DNA of 64,000 nt from Jatrophihabitans sp035642535 (GTDB lineage Bacteria; Actinomycetota; Actinomycetes; Mycobacteriales; Jatrophihabitantaceae): NCBI GenBank assembly GCA_035642535.1, contig DASQSE010000117.1:1-64000 (forward strand), in the 5' to 3' direction. A program made the position numbers and the translations under genes. Below the pieces are notes generated by a model, which was not told the origin of the DNA, did not search any database, and saw only the letters and a program-made list of their open reading frames with translations. Shown in pieces: positions 24,838-33,944 of the stretch (position 1 is the stretch's first letter; each line of letters starts with the position of its first letter).

Positions 24838-24890
24838 TTGATCAACAGGTCCGAACCGTCGCCGCGTGACGGTTCGACGCTGTTGATCAA
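24838..24890. repeat. 23-bp inverted repeat containing TTGATCAACAG
   Basis: The arms 24838-24860 and 24868-24890 pair at 20 of 23 positions around a 7-base loop. It lies downstream of the metallo-hydrolase stop (24927, minus), so it may terminate that operon. Its core TGATCAACAG(G)NTCGAAC recurs in the element at 53192-53249, showing a dispersed repeat family. Confidence 0.8.
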
Positions 24891-24926
24891 GGCACCGAAG
24901 GGAGTGGCGAGGACGGGCCGACGGGG

Positions 24927-25568
24927 TCAGATCGCTACTGACTGCTTGGGTTCGAGGTGTGTGAACTCGACGCCGAACGGGCCGGTGATGCGCTGCAAAT
25001 GCCCCTCGACGAGACTCGCGAACATGGGCGTGGCGATCGCGTCGTGGATCTGGAACGCACGCGGGGCGCGCACCGAGATGGCGAAGTCGATCATCTCCGA
25101 CGCCTTCGACCACGGCGCGATGGTGGGGACCAGCAGTGTCTGCACTTGCGCATTCGGCACGACGAACGAATCGCCGGGGTGGTAGACGGCGCCGTCGACG
25201 AGGTACCCGACGTTCGCGACCACCGGGACGAGCGGGTGGATGAGCGCGTGCTGGCCGCCGAAGGTGCGCACCGCAAACCCGCCCGCCTCGAACGACTCGC
25301 CCGGCCCGACCGCGACGACTTGCTCGCCGAGATCGTCCAACGCGTGCGCGACCGAGGCCGGCGCCCAGATCCGCAGCGCAGTGTCCCGCTGTGCCGCGCC
25401 GCGCAGCTTGTCCACGTCGATGTGATCGGGGTGCTCGTGCGTGACGAGCACGGCCGAGGTGCCGTCGACAGCCTCGTCCACCTCGCTGAACGCGCCCGGG
25501 TCGATCACCAGTGAACGAACGCCGTCGGAAAGCCGCACGCATGAGTGGGAGAACTTGGTGAGTTCCAT
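24927..25568 (-). CDS. MBL-fold metallo-hydrolase
   Basis: A 213-residue protein with the metal motif THEHPDHID (HxHxDH) at about residues 44-51, later HPGDS and an IHDA histidine near the C-terminus. The UlaG-like UPF0173 subgroup has this short form. The ATG overlaps the stop of the upstream regulator by one base (TGATG), so they are coupled. The substrate may be a lactone or phosphodiester; unknown. Confidence 0.86.
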   Translation of the reverse strand: MELTKFSHSCVRLSDGVRSLVIDPGAFSEVDEAVDGTSAVLVTHEHPDHIDVDKLRGAAQRDTALRIWAPASVAHALDDLGEQVVAVGPGESFEAGGFAVRTFGGQHALIHPLVPVVANVGYLVDGAVYHPGDSFVVPNAQVQTLLVPTIAPWSKASEMIDFAISVRAPRAFQIHDAIATPMFASLVEGHLQRITGPFGVEFTHLEPKQSVAI

Positions 25569-26425
25569 CAGTTGAGTTCTACCAGCCGATCCGCGCGCCG
25601 CGCGGTTTCGGCGTCGGACGGCGTGTAGACGAGCATCCGCCGCCCCGAACTCGGCGCCAGCCACGTGTTGGTGACGTCGAACTTCAGCAGCCCTACGACG
25701 GGATGCCGGAACCGCTTCGTCTTGTTCTCGATGCCGCGCACTTCGTGCCGCGCCCACATGTCCGCGAACTCCGGCGAGGCGGCGCGCAACCGCGCGATGA
25801 ACGACTTCCAGGTCGAGTCGCCGACGTGATCGGCCATGAGCACGCGCAGATTCGCGACCATCCGCGCCGCCATGTCCTCCCAGTCGACGACGACCTTCTT
25901 CCACAGCGGATCGGTGAACGAAAGCCACATGCAGTTGCGGTCGTCGATCGGCAGCTCGTCGAAGTTGGTGAGCAGGTTGTTGTACCCGCGGTTGTATGCG
26001 AGCACGTCGTACTTGCCGCTGATCACACAGGCAGGGAACGGATCGAGCTTGGCCAGCAGCGTGTGCAACTGCGGCGAGACGGCGGCACACTCCTTGGCCA
26101 CGCTCTGGTCGGTGGCGCCGGCGAGCGTGAACAGGTGCGCGCGCTCGTCGCGGTCGAGCATCAGGGTGCGCGCGATCGCGGTCAGCACCTGCTCGGAGAC
26201 ATGGATGTCGCGGCCCTGCTCGAGCCACGTGTACCAAGTGACGCCCACCGCCGACAGCTGCGCCACCTCTTCGCGGCGCAGCCCGGGCGTGCGGCGCCGG
26301 CCGTTGTACGTGACCCCGACCTGTTCGGGCGCGATGCGCTCGCGGCGGCTGCGCAGAAACTCGCCGAGTTCCTGCCGGCGCAGGGTTTCCGAGCTGTGCT
26401 CCACCGGTGCCGTCGTCGTCGTCAT
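25568..26425 (-). CDS. XRE-type regulator with MmyB ligand-binding domain
   Basis: A 285-residue protein. The N-terminal helix-turn-helix is in ELGEFLRSRRERIAPEQVG...RTPGLRREEVAQLSAVGVTWYTWLEQGRD, and the rest matches the MmyB-like domain (PACVISGKYDVLAYNRGYNNLLTNF...RNCMWLSFTDP...DWEDMAARMVANLR), a PAS-like fold that can bind fatty acids. Divergent from a DHA2-family efflux transporter with a 14-bp palindrome between them, it probably represses that transporter. Coupled to the metallo-hydrolase downstream. Confidence 0.9.
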   Translation of the reverse strand: MTTTTAPVEHSSETLRRQELGEFLRSRRERIAPEQVGVTYNGRRRTPGLRREEVAQLSAVGVTWYTWLEQGRDIHVSEQVLTAIARTLMLDRDERAHLFTLAGATDQSVAKECAAVSPQLHTLLAKLDPFPACVISGKYDVLAYNRGYNNLLTNFDELPIDDRNCMWLSFTDPLWKKVVVDWEDMAARMVANLRVLMADHVGDSTWKSFIARLRAASPEFADMWARHEVRGIENKTKRFRHPVVGLLKFDVTNTWLAPSSGRRMLVYTPSDAETARRADRLVELN

Positions 26426-26471
26426 GCGTCCATCCTGCCTGCGGTCATTCCCGCGTTCCAGGTGCCATTGA

Positions 26472-26502
26472 TACCAGGATAAACACGCAACTGGTACCAG
26501 TT
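26472..26502. promoter_or_regulatory. Operator with perfect 14-bp palindrome AACTGGTACCAGTT
   Basis: The palindrome (26489-26502) and an extra half site TACCAG (26472-26477) lie between the divergent regulator and transporter genes, at the -35 position relative to the predicted transporter start. The arrangement fits binding by a dimeric XRE regulator. Confidence 0.72.
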
Positions 26503-26527
26503 TAGGACGCGCTCAACCATAGTGAGC

Positions 26528-28000
26528 ATGACAGCTCTGCTCAGTCGTACTAAGCACACGCCGACGCGTACGAGGATCGCCGCGGGCCGGACCGAACCCG
26601 CGCAGCTCGGCGCCCCCGGCATCGCCGTGCTGCTGCTCGGGGCGTTCCTCCCGATCGTCGACTTCTTCATCGTCAACGTGGCGCTGCCGACCATCAACTC
26701 GACGTTGCATGCGTCGGCACCCTCTCTCGAACTCGTCGTCGCGGGCTACGGCACGACCTATGCCGCGCTGCTGGTCGTGGGCGGCCGGCTCGGCGATGCC
26801 CTCGGCCGGCGGCGCATGTTCGCCACCGGGCTCATCGGGTTCACGTTGACGTCGCTGCTGTGCGGATTGGCCCCCTCGATCGGGGCGCTCATCGGGTTCC
26901 GCATCGCGCAGGCCGCCACTGCCGCGCTGATCGTTCCGCAGGTGCTGGCCACCTTCCACGCCGCGCTCGACGGCCCGCGCCGGGCGCGCGCGCTCGGGCT
27001 GTACGGCGCGATGGCGGGTATCGCGGCTGTCGTCGGGCAGGTCGCCGGCGGCCTCTTGGTCACCGCCGACATCGCCGACACCGAGTGGCGCCCGATCTTC
27101 CTCGTCAACGTGCCGATCGGGTTGGTCGCGCTCGCCGTGGTGTTCCGCCACGTGCCCGCGACCCGCTCCGACCGGCCGGCCGGCGTCGACCTGCGCGGCA
27201 CCGTGCTGTTCGCCGCGACGCTGACGGCGATGCTGGTGCCGCTCGCCGAGGGCCGGACGCTGGGCTGGCCGCTGTGGACGTGGCTCGTGCTCGCACTCGT
27301 TCCGCTGCTCGGCACCGCCACCTATCTCGTCGAGCGCAACGCCGAGCGCGGTGGCGCGCTGCCGCTGCTGCCGCCGTCACTGCTGAGCGTCCGCTCGATG
27401 CGTCGCGGGCTCGCGCTCGGGCTGCCGTTCTTCCTCGGCTTCGGCGCGTTCATGTTCGTCTTCGCGCTCACCGTGCAGGGCGGCCTGCACGCGGACGCGT
27501 TGCACAGCGGCCTCGCGATCACCCCGTTGGCGATCGCGTTCCTCGTCGGCTCGCTACTGACCCCGCGCGCGATCGAGCGGATGGGCCGGGCCGTCCTTGC
27601 GTGGGGCTCGATCCTGCAGGCGATCGGGCTCGGCGTGCTGGCCTGGACCGTCGACGTGAACTGGCCGCACGTCGCGCTGATCGACATGGCGCCCGGCCTG
27701 GTGATCGCGGGCTTCGGGCAGGCGTTCGTCTTCGGGTCGCTGTTCCGACTGATCCTCGCCGACGTCCCGCCGCACCTGGCCGGCATCGGCGGCGGCGTGC
27801 TGGTCACGCTGCAGCAGAGCGGTCTCGCACTCGGTGTCGCCACGCTCGGCACGCTGTACCTGGGGCTGGACGGCGGCGGCTCCGGCTTCGCGACGATCCT
27901 CGCCATCCAGGCCGCGTTGGCGCTGGTGACGTCGGTCGGCAGCCGCGCGATGCCGAGCCTGGCGAATCCACCTCTCGCAGTGGTCGGCGAGGCGGCGTAG
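26528..28000 (+). CDS. MFS transporter, DHA2 (EmrB/QacA) drug-efflux type
   Basis: A 490-residue membrane protein with about 14 hydrophobic helices. Motif LGDALGRRRMFATGLIGFTLTS (motif A) follows helix 2, and MAGIAAVVGQVAGGLLV with DTEWRPIFLVNVPIG is the DHA2 helix-5/6 region. It exports drugs or lipids using the proton gradient. The ATG at 26528 is preferred; a GTG six bases upstream (26522) is also in frame. It is probably controlled by the divergent MmyB-type regulator. Confidence 0.87.
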   Translation: MTALLSRTKHTPTRTRIAAGRTEPAQLGAPGIAVLLLGAFLPIVDFFIVNVALPTINSTLHASAPSLELVVAGYGTTYAALLVVGGRLGDALGRRRMFATGLIGFTLTSLLCGLAPSIGALIGFRIAQAATAALIVPQVLATFHAALDGPRRARALGLYGAMAGIAAVVGQVAGGLLVTADIADTEWRPIFLVNVPIGLVALAVVFRHVPATRSDRPAGVDLRGTVLFAATLTAMLVPLAEGRTLGWPLWTWLVLALVPLLGTATYLVERNAERGGALPLLPPSLLSVRSMRRGLALGLPFFLGFGAFMFVFALTVQGGLHADALHSGLAITPLAIAFLVGSLLTPRAIERMGRAVLAWGSILQAIGLGVLAWTVDVNWPHVALIDMAPGLVIAGFGQAFVFGSLFRLILADVPPHLAGIGGGVLVTLQQSGLALGVATLGTLYLGLDGGGSGFATILAIQAALALVTSVGSRAMPSLANPPLAVVGEAA

Positions 28001-28004
28001 GAGG

Positions 28005-29435
28005 TCAAGAACCGGCCGGGGCCTTGGCGGCCTCGGCCGGTTCCCGGTCCTGCGCGTCATAGCGCCAGAAGGGGCGGACGAGCACTCCGGCGACGGCGAC
28101 CACTGCCATGCAGAGCAGTCCGCCGCCGACCCACGAGAACGTGGTCGACGTCGCCGCCGCTGTGGCACCGGCGCGCAGGTCGCCCAACCGCGGACCCCCG
28201 GTGACGACGGCGATGAACACGCCCTGCATGCGGCCGCGCATCTCGTCCGGGGCGTAGGTCTGCAGGATCGTCTGCCGGTAGACCGCACTGACGAGATCCG
28301 CCGCGCCGGCCAGCGCGAGCAGCGTCACCGCGAGCCAGAGCTGCCGCGCCAATCCGGAGATCGCGACCGCGGCGCCCCAGCACATGATCGCGACGACCAG
28401 CGCGACGCCCTGCCGCCGGACCCGGCCGATCCAGCCGCTGGACACGCCGGCCAGCACCGAACCGATCGCCAGCGCCGCGTACAGCGGTCCTACGCCGCCG
28501 TGGAAGCGCGTCGCGGCGACGGCCGGGAACAGCGCTCGGGGCATCGCGAGCACCATCGCCGCGATGTCGACGGCGAACGACATGACCAGGACGGGACGGC
28601 GCGCGATGAATGCCAGCCCCTCGGCCACCGAGCGCAGCCCGAGACGCGGGCTCGAGTGGTCCGGTGCGATCGGCGGCAGCCGCAGCGCGGAATACAGCGC
28701 CGCGGTGAACAGCAGCCCGTCCAGCGCATACGCATAGGCGAAACCGTGCGCGCGGGTGATGAGGAAGCCGGCGAACAGCGGGCCGACCACCTGGCTCGCG
28801 GTGCCGACCGTGAAGTTCAAGGTGTTCGCGGCCGGCACGAGTTCGGCGTCGACGAGCCGCGGGATGATCGCCCCGCGCGCCGACGACGCGATGGCGAAGA
28901 ACGCAGCTTGCACCGCGACCAGCCCGAGGATGAGCCCGACACTGTGCATGCCGAGCAGCGTCTGCGCGAGCAGCGCCAGCGTCACCGCCCACGACCCGAT
29001 CGAGGACCAGAAGTACAGGACGCGCCGGTCCATCGCGTCGGCGATCGCGCCGCCGTAGAGGCCGAAGGCCACGATCGGCACGAGCCCGGCCAGGCCGACC
29101 AGGCCGACGTAGAGCGACGAGTGCGAAAGCGCGTACACCTGCACGGGCACTGCGACCTGGGTCAGCATCGCCCCGATGAACGACGTGCCCTGCCCGACCA
29201 CCAGCCTGCGGAACGGACGCACCGCCAGCGGCCGGGTGTCCAGCGCGTGCCGCCGGACGAGCGACCGAAGCGAGCGTTCCTCCTCCCCCGCGAGTTGTCC
29301 GCCCTTCGGTGCGTCAGCACGTTCCGAAGGGCGGACGACTTCGTCAGCTTCCCGGAGTTGTCCGCCCTTGGGCGCGCCGGGACGGGCGGACGGGCGGACA
29401 ACTTCGGGGGGATCCGGGGGTGGCGGCGCGGTCAC
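28005..29435 (-). CDS. MFS transporter (EntS-like group) with repeat-derived N-terminal tail
   Basis: A 476-residue transporter with about 12 helices from residue 80 onward (PFRRLVVGQGTSFIGAMLTQVAVPVQVYAL is the family opening). The start is the GTG that overlaps the pdxH stop as GTGA; alternatives inside the tail lack a start codon near the helices. Residues 11-27 and 32-48 are two copies of EVVRPS..APKGGQL, encoded by palindromic DNA. The tail is disordered and cytoplasmic. Substrate unknown. Confidence 0.84.
   Translation of the reverse strand: MTAPPPPDPPEVVRPSARPGAPKGGQLREADEVVRPSERADAPKGGQLAGEEERSLRSLVRRHALDTRPLAVRPFRRLVVGQGTSFIGAMLTQVAVPVQVYALSHSSLYVGLVGLAGLVPIVAFGLYGGAIADAMDRRVLYFWSSIGSWAVTLALLAQTLLGMHSVGLILGLVAVQAAFFAIASSARGAIIPRLVDAELVPAANTLNFTVGTASQVVGPLFAGFLITRAHGFAYAYALDGLLFTAALYSALRLPPIAPDHSSPRLGLRSVAEGLAFIARRPVLVMSFAVDIAAMVLAMPRALFPAVAATRFHGGVGPLYAALAIGSVLAGVSSGWIGRVRRQGVALVVAIMCWGAAVAISGLARQLWLAVTLLALAGAADLVSAVYRQTILQTYAPDEMRGRMQGVFIAVVTGGPRLGDLRAGATAAATSTTFSWVGGGLLCMAVVAVAGVLVRPFWRYDAQDREPAEAAKAPAGS
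29293..29403. repeat. Two palindromic repeats inside the MFS coding sequence
   Basis: Hairpin 1: 29293-29309 with 29324-29340, 16 of 17 paired. Hairpin 2: 29356-29367 with 29392-29403, 12 of 12 paired. Both share AGTTGTCCGCCCTT. They lie wholly inside the N-terminal coding region and keep the frame, each giving VVRPS...APKGGQL in the protein. Confidence 0.85.
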
Positions 29436-30076
29436 GGTGCAAGCCGCTCCACAACCCACTCCTCGCCGGCCCGGCGGTACCGGATGCGATCGTGCAACCG
29501 CCCGGCCCGTCCCTGCCAGAACTCCACCTCGTCAGGCACCAGGCGATACCCGCCCCAATGCGGCGGCGCCGGGATCTCGGAATCCGCGAACCGCGCCTCG
29601 ACCTCCGCGACAAGCCGATCGAGCGCGGCGCGGGACTCGACGACCTCCGACTGCGGCGATGCCCACGCCCCGATCTGCGACTCGCGCGGGCGGCTGGCGA
29701 AGTAGGCCTCCGTCTCGGCCCGGTCGACCTTGCTGATCACCCCGGACAGTCGCACTTGGCGCTGATGCGCCGCCCAGACGAAGACGAGCGCCGCACGCGG
29801 GTTCGCCGCGAGGTCGTGCGCCTTGCCGGATTCGTAGTTCGAATAGAAGACGATGCCGCGCTCGTCGATGCCCTTGGCGAGCACGGTCCGGACGGACGGA
29901 CGGCCCGCAGCGTCGGCCGTCGCGAGCTGCATCGCATTCGCTTCGGTGATCGCCGGATCGGCCGCCGCGGCGTCGAACCAGGCGCTCAGCTGGGCCAGCC
30001 AGCTGCCGGCGATCTCGGCTTCGTCGAGGTGCCCACGCGTGTAGCTACTCGCGCGCAGCCGGGCCGAATCTGTCAT
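29432..30076 (-). CDS. pdxH: Pyridoxamine 5'-phosphate oxidase
   Basis: A 214-residue flavoprotein that makes pyridoxal phosphate, the cofactor of several enzymes in this window. Diagnostic segments are ATADAAGRPSVRTVLAKGIDERGIVFYSNYESGKAHDLAANPRAALVFVW for FMN binding, WASPQSEVVESR, and the C-terminal signature FWQGRAGRLHDRIRYRR. Length fits the family. Its stop codon overlaps the GTG of the MFS gene, so the two are coupled. Confidence 0.95.
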   Translation of the reverse strand: MTDSARLRASSYTRGHLDEAEIAGSWLAQLSAWFDAAAADPAITEANAMQLATADAAGRPSVRTVLAKGIDERGIVFYSNYESGKAHDLAANPRAALVFVWAAHQRQVRLSGVISKVDRAETEAYFASRPRESQIGAWASPQSEVVESRAALDRLVAEVEARFADSEIPAPPHWGGYRLVPDEVEFWQGRAGRLHDRIRYRRAGEEWVVERLAP

Positions 30077-30206
30077 TGCGGCAATCCTCCCACCTCGGTA
30101 TCAGCGAACCGCGCGAATGTGAGCAGAATGGTCATTGAGAGCGTGATCCGCTCACCGCCCGAGAACAGCCTCCGCGCAGCCGAACCACCAGATCGGAGCA
30201 AGTCCC

Positions 30207-31313
30207 ATGGCAGACGACTACAGCCCCGGCCTCGAGGGCGTGATCGCTTTCGAGACCGAGATCGCGGAGCCGGACAAGGACGGAGGCGCGCTGCGCTACC
30301 GCGGCGTGGACATCGAGGATCTCGCCGGGCACGTCACGTTCGGCAACGTGTGGGCGCTGCTCGTGGATGGCAAGTTCGGCCCGGGGCTGCCGCCCGCCGA
30401 GCCGTTCCCGATCCCGGTGCACACCGGCGACGTGCGGGTGGACGTGCAGGCGGCGCTGGCGATGCTCAAGCCGATCTGGGGGTACCGTCCGCTGCTCGAC
30501 GTCAGCGACGAGGAGGCCCGCGAGCAGCTGGCCCGAGCTGCGGTGATGGCGCTGTCCTACGTGGCGCAGTCCGCCCGCGGGCTGTCCAACCCGGCCATCC
30601 CGCAGTCGCGCATCGACCAGTGCTCGACGATCGTCGAGCGGTTCATGACGCGCTGGCGCGGTGAGCCCGACCCGGCACACATCAGAGCCGTCGACGCGTA
30701 CTTCGTCTCGGCCGCGGAGCACGGCATGAACGCGTCGACGTTCACCGCGCGCGTGATCGCCTCGACGGGCGCGGACGTCGCCGCTTGCATGTCCGGGGCG
30801 ATCGGCGCGATGAGCGGCCCGCTGCACGGCGGTGCCCCGGCGCGGGTGCTGCCGATGATCGAAGAGGTGGAGCGGGTCGGCGACGCCGGCAAGGTCGTGC
30901 GCAGCATCCTCGACCGGCATGAGCGGCTGATGGGCTTCGGCCATCGCGTCTACCGAGCCGAGGACCCGCGCGCTCGCGTGCTCCGGCGCACCTGCAAGGA
31001 ACTCGGCTCCGTCAAGTACGAGGCCGCGTCCGCGCTCGAGCAGGCGGCGCTGGCCGAGTTGCGCGAGCGGCGCCCCGACCGCCCGATCGAGACCAACGTC
31101 GAATTCTGGGCCGCCGTCATCCTCGATTTCGCCGACGTGCCGCCGCACATGATGCCCGCAATGTTCAGCTCGGCCCGCACCGCAGGTTGGTCGGCGCACA
31201 TCATGGAGCAGAAGAAGACCGGCCGCCTCGTCCGACCCTCCGCCCGCTACATCGGCCCACTGCCGCGCCGGCCCGAGGAGGTCGCCGGCTGGGCAGACAT
31301 CGCCCACGACTGA
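30207..31313 (+). CDS. Citrate synthase (short form, citrate synthase 2-like)
   Basis: A 368-residue protein with the catalytic histidines in SAAEHGMNAS (H172), GPLHGGAP (H207) and GFGHRVYR (H246) and the late Asp in VILDFADVP. It is the shorter, non-allosteric type found as a second citrate or methylcitrate synthase in actinobacteria, so 2-methylcitrate synthesis from propionyl-CoA is an alternative. CGGAGCAAG precedes the ATG. Confidence 0.88.
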   Translation: MADDYSPGLEGVIAFETEIAEPDKDGGALRYRGVDIEDLAGHVTFGNVWALLVDGKFGPGLPPAEPFPIPVHTGDVRVDVQAALAMLKPIWGYRPLLDVSDEEAREQLARAAVMALSYVAQSARGLSNPAIPQSRIDQCSTIVERFMTRWRGEPDPAHIRAVDAYFVSAAEHGMNASTFTARVIASTGADVAACMSGAIGAMSGPLHGGAPARVLPMIEEVERVGDAGKVVRSILDRHERLMGFGHRVYRAEDPRARVLRRTCKELGSVKYEAASALEQAALAELRERRPDRPIETNVEFWAAVILDFADVPPHMMPAMFSSARTAGWSAHIMEQKKTGRLVRPSARYIGPLPRRPEEVAGWADIAHD

Positions 31314-31358
31314 GCCCACTGAACGAATAACGAACCAGTCGACGGGGTTGGCCCCGAC

Positions 31359-31910
31359 GTGACTCGGATTCTGCTGATCTCTGGTTCGACTCGGTCGCGT
31401 TCGACGAATTCGGCGCTGGTGCGGACGGCCGCGCGCTGCGCGCCGGACGGCGTAGAGGCGGTCGTGTACGACGGCCTCGCCGGGCTGCCGCACTTCAATC
31501 CGGACGACGACCACGAGCCGCTGCCCGCACCGGTCGCCGAGCTGCGCGCGGCCATCGCGGCCGCTGGCGCAGTGCTCTTCTGCACGCCCGAATACGGCGG
31601 CACGCTGCCCGGCTCGGTCAAGAACCTGCTCGACTGGACGGTCGGCGACACCGTCATGACCGACAAGCCCGTCGCGTGGATCAACGCGGCAGCCGACCCG
31701 CACCGCGGCGGCGGCGCGCACGCGACGCTGGCCACGGTGCTCGGCTACGTCCAGGCCCGGATCGTGGCCGACGCAAGTTGGCACATCCCCGTACCTCGAG
31801 AGGCCGTTGGCGACGACGGCCTGATCGCCGACCCGGCGACCCGGACCTCGATCGCCGGTGCGTTCGCGGTCCTGGCGCAGCAGGACCCGCTGCCGCCCGA
31901 ACCCGCCTAA
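31359..31910 (+). CDS. NADPH-dependent FMN reductase family protein
   Basis: A 183-residue flavodoxin-fold protein. ISGSTRSRSTNSALVRTA is the phosphate-binding loop for FMN and TPEYGGTLPGSVKNLLDWTVG the second flavin contact, both typical of azoreductase/chromate-reductase-like NADPH:FMN oxidoreductases. It starts at GTG and follows the citrate synthase by 45 bases. Physiological substrate unknown. Confidence 0.88.
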   Translation: MTRILLISGSTRSRSTNSALVRTAARCAPDGVEAVVYDGLAGLPHFNPDDDHEPLPAPVAELRAAIAAAGAVLFCTPEYGGTLPGSVKNLLDWTVGDTVMTDKPVAWINAAADPHRGGGAHATLATVLGYVQARIVADASWHIPVPREAVGDDGLIADPATRTSIAGAFAVLAQQDPLPPEPA

Positions 31911-32043
31911 ACCGGCGCGGTGCCGATCCAGCGGGCGTTCCGCGGCGGCTGTGCGGCGCGCCTTTTGTGCCGGCAGATTCCCTCTTAGAACAAATCTGCC
32001 ATTTGAGGCAACGGACTTTGGCCTCTAGTGCGTCTATCGTGCG

Positions 32044-32078
32044 AGCGCCACAGTCGGCTGGCGCCTGAATGTGGCGCT
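32044..32078. promoter_or_regulatory. 9-bp hairpin in the leader of the S55 peptidase gene
   Basis: AGCGCCACA (32044-32052) and TGTGGCGCT (32070-32078) are exact complements with a 17-base loop, ending 13 bases before the GGAGGGAGA ribosome site. It may be an mRNA leader structure or a terminator of the preceding gene. Confidence 0.4.
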
Positions 32079-32107
32079 TTGCCACCTTTGTGGAGGGAGA
32101 ACATCCA

Positions 32108-33904
32108 GTGAAATCCCGTACGTCCAATCGCGAGCGTCTCCGCGCGCTCGCCGCGATCACCGGCCTCACGGCTGCAGTGCTCGCGACGCTCACCGCGCCA
32201 CCGGCCGGCGCAGCGCCGGCAATCGGTTCGGCCTGTCCCGCCGCCTACCCCATCGATCAGCTGAGCATCGGGCAACACGTCAGCGGTCTCACCGTCTCCT
32301 CCGGCACCACGCCGGACGAGTTCACCGGAAACGTGCTCGGAGTGGTCGACGGCGGCATCGCGCCCGGCATTGACATGATCATCGTCCAGCTCAGCTCGCC
32401 CGCGATCGACAACGCCGGCATCTGGGCAGGCATGAGCGGCTCGCCGGTCTATGCCGACGACGGCACCCTCATCGGCGCGGTGTCCTACGGGCTCACCTAC
32501 GAAGCATCGCCCGTCGCCGGCGTCACCCCGGCCGCCGACATGCAGGCACTGCTCGGCGGCGGCGCGGCCAGCAGCACTGCGAAGGCGCTGGCCGACTCCC
32601 GGCAAGTCGCGCTGCCGCAGCGGATGCAACAGCGCCTCGTCACCGACGGACTCGCCACCCAGAACCAGGCCCAGGCGGGTCTGACCCGACTCCCGCTGCC
32701 GCTCGGCGTCTCCGGTGCGGTCAGCATCAACCGGCTGAACAAGGCGGAATCCCGCCTGCACGGTCCGTCGCTACTGGGCCAGCGCGACGTGCTCGTCTAC
32801 AAGACCAATGCGGCGCCATCCGCTCCGGCCGACGGCGACGCGATCTTCGAGGGCAGCAACCTCGCCGCCTCGATCTCCGACGGAGATCTCACCGCAGCGG
32901 CCATCGGTACCACGACGATGGTCTGCGACGGGCAGGCCGTCGGCTTCGGCCACCCGTTCAACTTCACCGGCGACTCGACCATGACCATGCACGGCGCGGA
33001 CGCCATCACCGTGCTCAAGGATGACATCGGCGGCTCGTACAAGCTGGCCAACCTCACCGGCGCCACTGGCGAGATCACCGGCGACCACCTGGCCGGCATC
33101 ACCGGCCCGCTCGACGAGTTTCCCGACACCGCGCTGGTGGAAAGCAACGTGACCGACGTGAGCACCGGCAAGACCCGTACCGGCGACACCGACGTCAGCC
33201 TGCCGGACTACCTGCCGGACGTGGCCCTGTTCGCCGAGGTGAACAATCAGGACGTCGTCATCGACCGTGTCGGGGCGGGCTCGTCGCTGGTGCACTTCAC
33301 CGTCGACGGCACGGCCGGCGGTGTCCCGTTCACCCTGGTGCGCACCAACCGCTTCGCCTCGTCGTTCGACATCTCCTTCGAGTCCGTCTTCGAGATGTAT
33401 GAGGACCTGTACAAGCTGATCAACAACAAGTTCTCCGACGTGACGATCGACTCGGTCCGGATCACCACCGAGATGGACAAGGCAGACCGCGCGTTCAGCG
33501 TCGGCAAGGTCGAGCGCAAGGCCGGCACGAGGTGGGTGACGCTCAACCGCGGCTCGCTGTTCAAGGCAAAGGCAGGCTCGACGGTCACGTTGCGGGTGAC
33601 GCTCAACTCGCGCCGCAACCAGTTCGGTACGAAGGTCGAGACCGTCAGCGTCAAGGTGCCCGACACACGGAAGAAGGCGTCATTCGGCGACTTGTCCGTC
33701 GGGAATCTGCAGTTCTCCAGCGGCCGGGCATCCTCCTTCGACGACCTCGTCACCAAGTTGGGCGCGGCGCCGCGCAACGACCAGGTGCGCGCGCAGATCT
33801 CGCTCTTCTCGAGGCGGGGCTCGCGGCACTCGGCGGGCGCGCCGAAGTCGGTGGGCGATGTCGTCCACGGCGCGCGCAGCTTCCAGCTCTTCATCACGCA
33901 CTGA
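32108..33904 (+). CDS. Secreted SpoIVB-type serine peptidase (S55)
   Basis: A 598-residue exported protein. The GTG start after GGAGGGAGAACATCCA gives a signal peptide (basic start, hydrophobic ITGLTAAVLATLTA, cleavage after GAA near residue 36). The peptidase motifs are GMSGSPVYADDG with the nucleophile S112 and GFGHPFNFTG with H282. The C-terminal half is beta-rich. S55 peptidases cut signalling proteins in Bacillus sporulation; in actinobacteria the substrate is unknown. A 15-bp hairpin follows the stop. Confidence 0.85.
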   Translation: MKSRTSNRERLRALAAITGLTAAVLATLTAPPAGAAPAIGSACPAAYPIDQLSIGQHVSGLTVSSGTTPDEFTGNVLGVVDGGIAPGIDMIIVQLSSPAIDNAGIWAGMSGSPVYADDGTLIGAVSYGLTYEASPVAGVTPAADMQALLGGGAASSTAKALADSRQVALPQRMQQRLVTDGLATQNQAQAGLTRLPLPLGVSGAVSINRLNKAESRLHGPSLLGQRDVLVYKTNAAPSAPADGDAIFEGSNLAASISDGDLTAAAIGTTTMVCDGQAVGFGHPFNFTGDSTMTMHGADAITVLKDDIGGSYKLANLTGATGEITGDHLAGITGPLDEFPDTALVESNVTDVSTGKTRTGDTDVSLPDYLPDVALFAEVNNQDVVIDRVGAGSSLVHFTVDGTAGGVPFTLVRTNRFASSFDISFESVFEMYEDLYKLINNKFSDVTIDSVRITTEMDKADRAFSVGKVERKAGTRWVTLNRGSLFKAKAGSTVTLRVTLNSRRNQFGTKVETVSVKVPDTRKKASFGDLSVGNLQFSSGRASSFDDLVTKLGAAPRNDQVRAQISLFSRRGSRHSAGAPKSVGDVVHGARSFQLFITH

Positions 33905-33911
33905 ACCCGCG

Positions 33912-33944
33912 GACCGGGCGGCACCCCTCGGGTGCCGCCCGGTC
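33912..33944. terminator. Perfect 15-bp hairpin, 3-base loop
   Basis: The arms 33912-33926 and 33930-33944 are exact complements. It lies between convergent genes, and its right arm covers part of the stop codon of the minus-strand gene. The short loop and GC-rich stem make a strong bidirectional terminator. Confidence 0.8.

Noticed and set aside
29436..29459. Upstream GTG at 29459 as start of the EntS-like MFS gene
   Set aside because: The GTG at 29435 overlaps the pdxH stop as GTGA, the coupling pattern used throughout the window, so the longer form is less likely.
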